DNA from: Neodiprion pinetum
Lineage: Eukaryota; Arthropoda; Insecta; Hymenoptera; Diprionidae
Length of the DNA: 64,000 nt
NCBI RefSeq assembly: GCF_021155775.2
Contig: NC_060234.1
Coordinates: forward strand, 14,807,871-14,871,870
Direction: 5' to 3'
Positions 63,181 through 64,000 of the stretch are shown piece by piece (position 1 is the stretch's first letter; each line of letters opens with the position of its first letter). Below the pieces are notes generated by a model. It did not search any database and had not been told where the DNA came from. It was given only the letters and a program-made list of their open reading frames with translations. Both the position numbers and the translations under genes were made by a program.

Positions 63181-64000
63181 GCACAGATCTTTTTTATTCA
63201 AATCGACGTGTTTGTGGTGTCAATAAACAAAATAAAGATAAGTTTTTGATATTCTAGTAAAAAAAAAAAAAATTTTCATATACTCCACTTTTTCTATAAC
63301 CCAGGAAATAGAAAGAATGATAAGTCCCACAGCTGTGTCGGTCCCTGTCGCACTATTGTCGTTAAAGAGAGACAGGAACAGCTGTCTGATCTTTCTTCCT
63401 TCTCTATTTAGCGGGAGTTTCCACTTACGGAATATTTGCGACCGTGATTGTAGCTCACTTCAACCTAAACTTAAATAATGATGATCAAATGTACCGGAAC
63501 ATGCAACGAAGTAGAGAGTGGAATTAACGCTTCAAATAAGTGGCAGATTTTCATTTAACAGTGGAAGAATTGAGTGTCATTTCGTAATCTTTTTTTTTCG
63601 TAACCATTTTCGTAACCAATTATCGTTTTTTCTATTGAAACAATGATTGCTGAACTTTGGGCTAAGCTGTGATTGCTTGACACATCAACCTCTTGTAAAC
63701 AGGGTGGTTCCTGTGGTGGGTCAGCATTATTGATTTATAGATCTTGATACTTTTGTGAATGTGTAACTGGAATAATTTTTCACACACGTGAACTTGAGAC
63801 CGACGATTCACAAAAGGCAACCTCAATCAATGTACCTAAAATTGATGTGGTATGGTAGCAAAGTTTTTCAATATAAACTAAGATTCCACTGGAGCTGAAA
63901 CACGTGGAGTACAGACAGTAGGTAAGTCATATCATGTTGGTTGAGTTAGTACATCATGTTGGTCTGAATTTATTAAAATTTGTTTGAGAAATTGTGGATT
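63181..64000. other. Unassigned sequence at the window end
   Basis: AT-rich, short A- and T-runs, no gene or repeat recognised. Confidence 0.5.

Overview
This is eukaryotic, almost certainly insect, nuclear DNA, and nearly all of its protein-coding signal is mobile-element DNA. Insect is inferred from an NMDA-receptor-type exon with a clean splice donor, from BEL/Pao, Gypsy, Jockey-like, MULE and Polinton elements of insect type, and from DUF4806 exons joined by GT-AG introns. A hymenopteran is plausible but not shown. No bacterial operons, rRNA genes or CRISPR arrays are present.

Layout. 1-568: relic of a nuclease-like Polinton-associated family (minus strand). 2377-8920: nearly complete Gypsy LTR retrotransposon (minus strand) with 300-bp LTRs, ATAT target duplication, PBS, PPT, a probable -1 frameshift signal and two nonsense codons. 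9.3-10.0 kb: LINE RT relic. 12716-12951: solitary host exon of an NMDA-type glutamate receptor (plus strand). 15.5-16.6 kb: MULE transposase relic holding a 48-bp retroposon scrap. 18.0-19.5 kb: Jockey-like LINE relic. 22039-23502: foldback and tandem array of a 375-bp unit carrying a tRNA-like Pol III cassette, bounded by a 14-bp direct repeat. 23611-30642: BEL/Pao element (minus strand) with 602-bp LTRs and CATTC target duplication.

31.7-53.5 kb is a nest. A minus-strand DNA transposon is inferred that carries a Tnp2-like transposase (51410-53520) and a multi-exon DUF4806 gene (5' exons 50336-51270, 3' exons 31738-32640). Inside the DUF4806 gene sits a scrap of Gypsy integrase, and inside that scrap sits a 16,653-bp Polinton/Maverick (33252-49904; target duplication CAGACA; terminal inverted repeats about 0.65-0.75 kb). 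The Polinton carries a small protein of unknown role, a nuclease-like gene, major and minor capsid proteins, an adenain-like protease, a PLA2-domain virion protein, a packaging ATPase, two structural-looking proteins, an integrase with chromodomain, and protein-primed DNA polymerase B. Its ATPase gene is in turn interrupted by a 3,072-bp terminal-inverted-repeat element (39382-42453). Most Polinton genes carry single in-frame stops, so this copy is dead, although the PLA2 and two structural genes remain open.

53.9-54.5 kb: MITE with 259-bp inverted arms and TA target duplication. 56.2-59.7 kb: LINE ORF1/ORF2 relic, two hammerhead-like motifs and a second MULE/FLYWCH relic. 59.7-64 kb: mostly unassigned sequence with AT microsatellite, direct repeats and weak element candidates.

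Functionally, the genes divide into retrotransposon gag-pol cassettes and a Polinton virion/replication module: polymerase and integrase copy and insert the element, ATPase and protease package and mature it, and the capsid and PLA2 proteins form a putative particle. The only host function seen is the glutamate-receptor exon.
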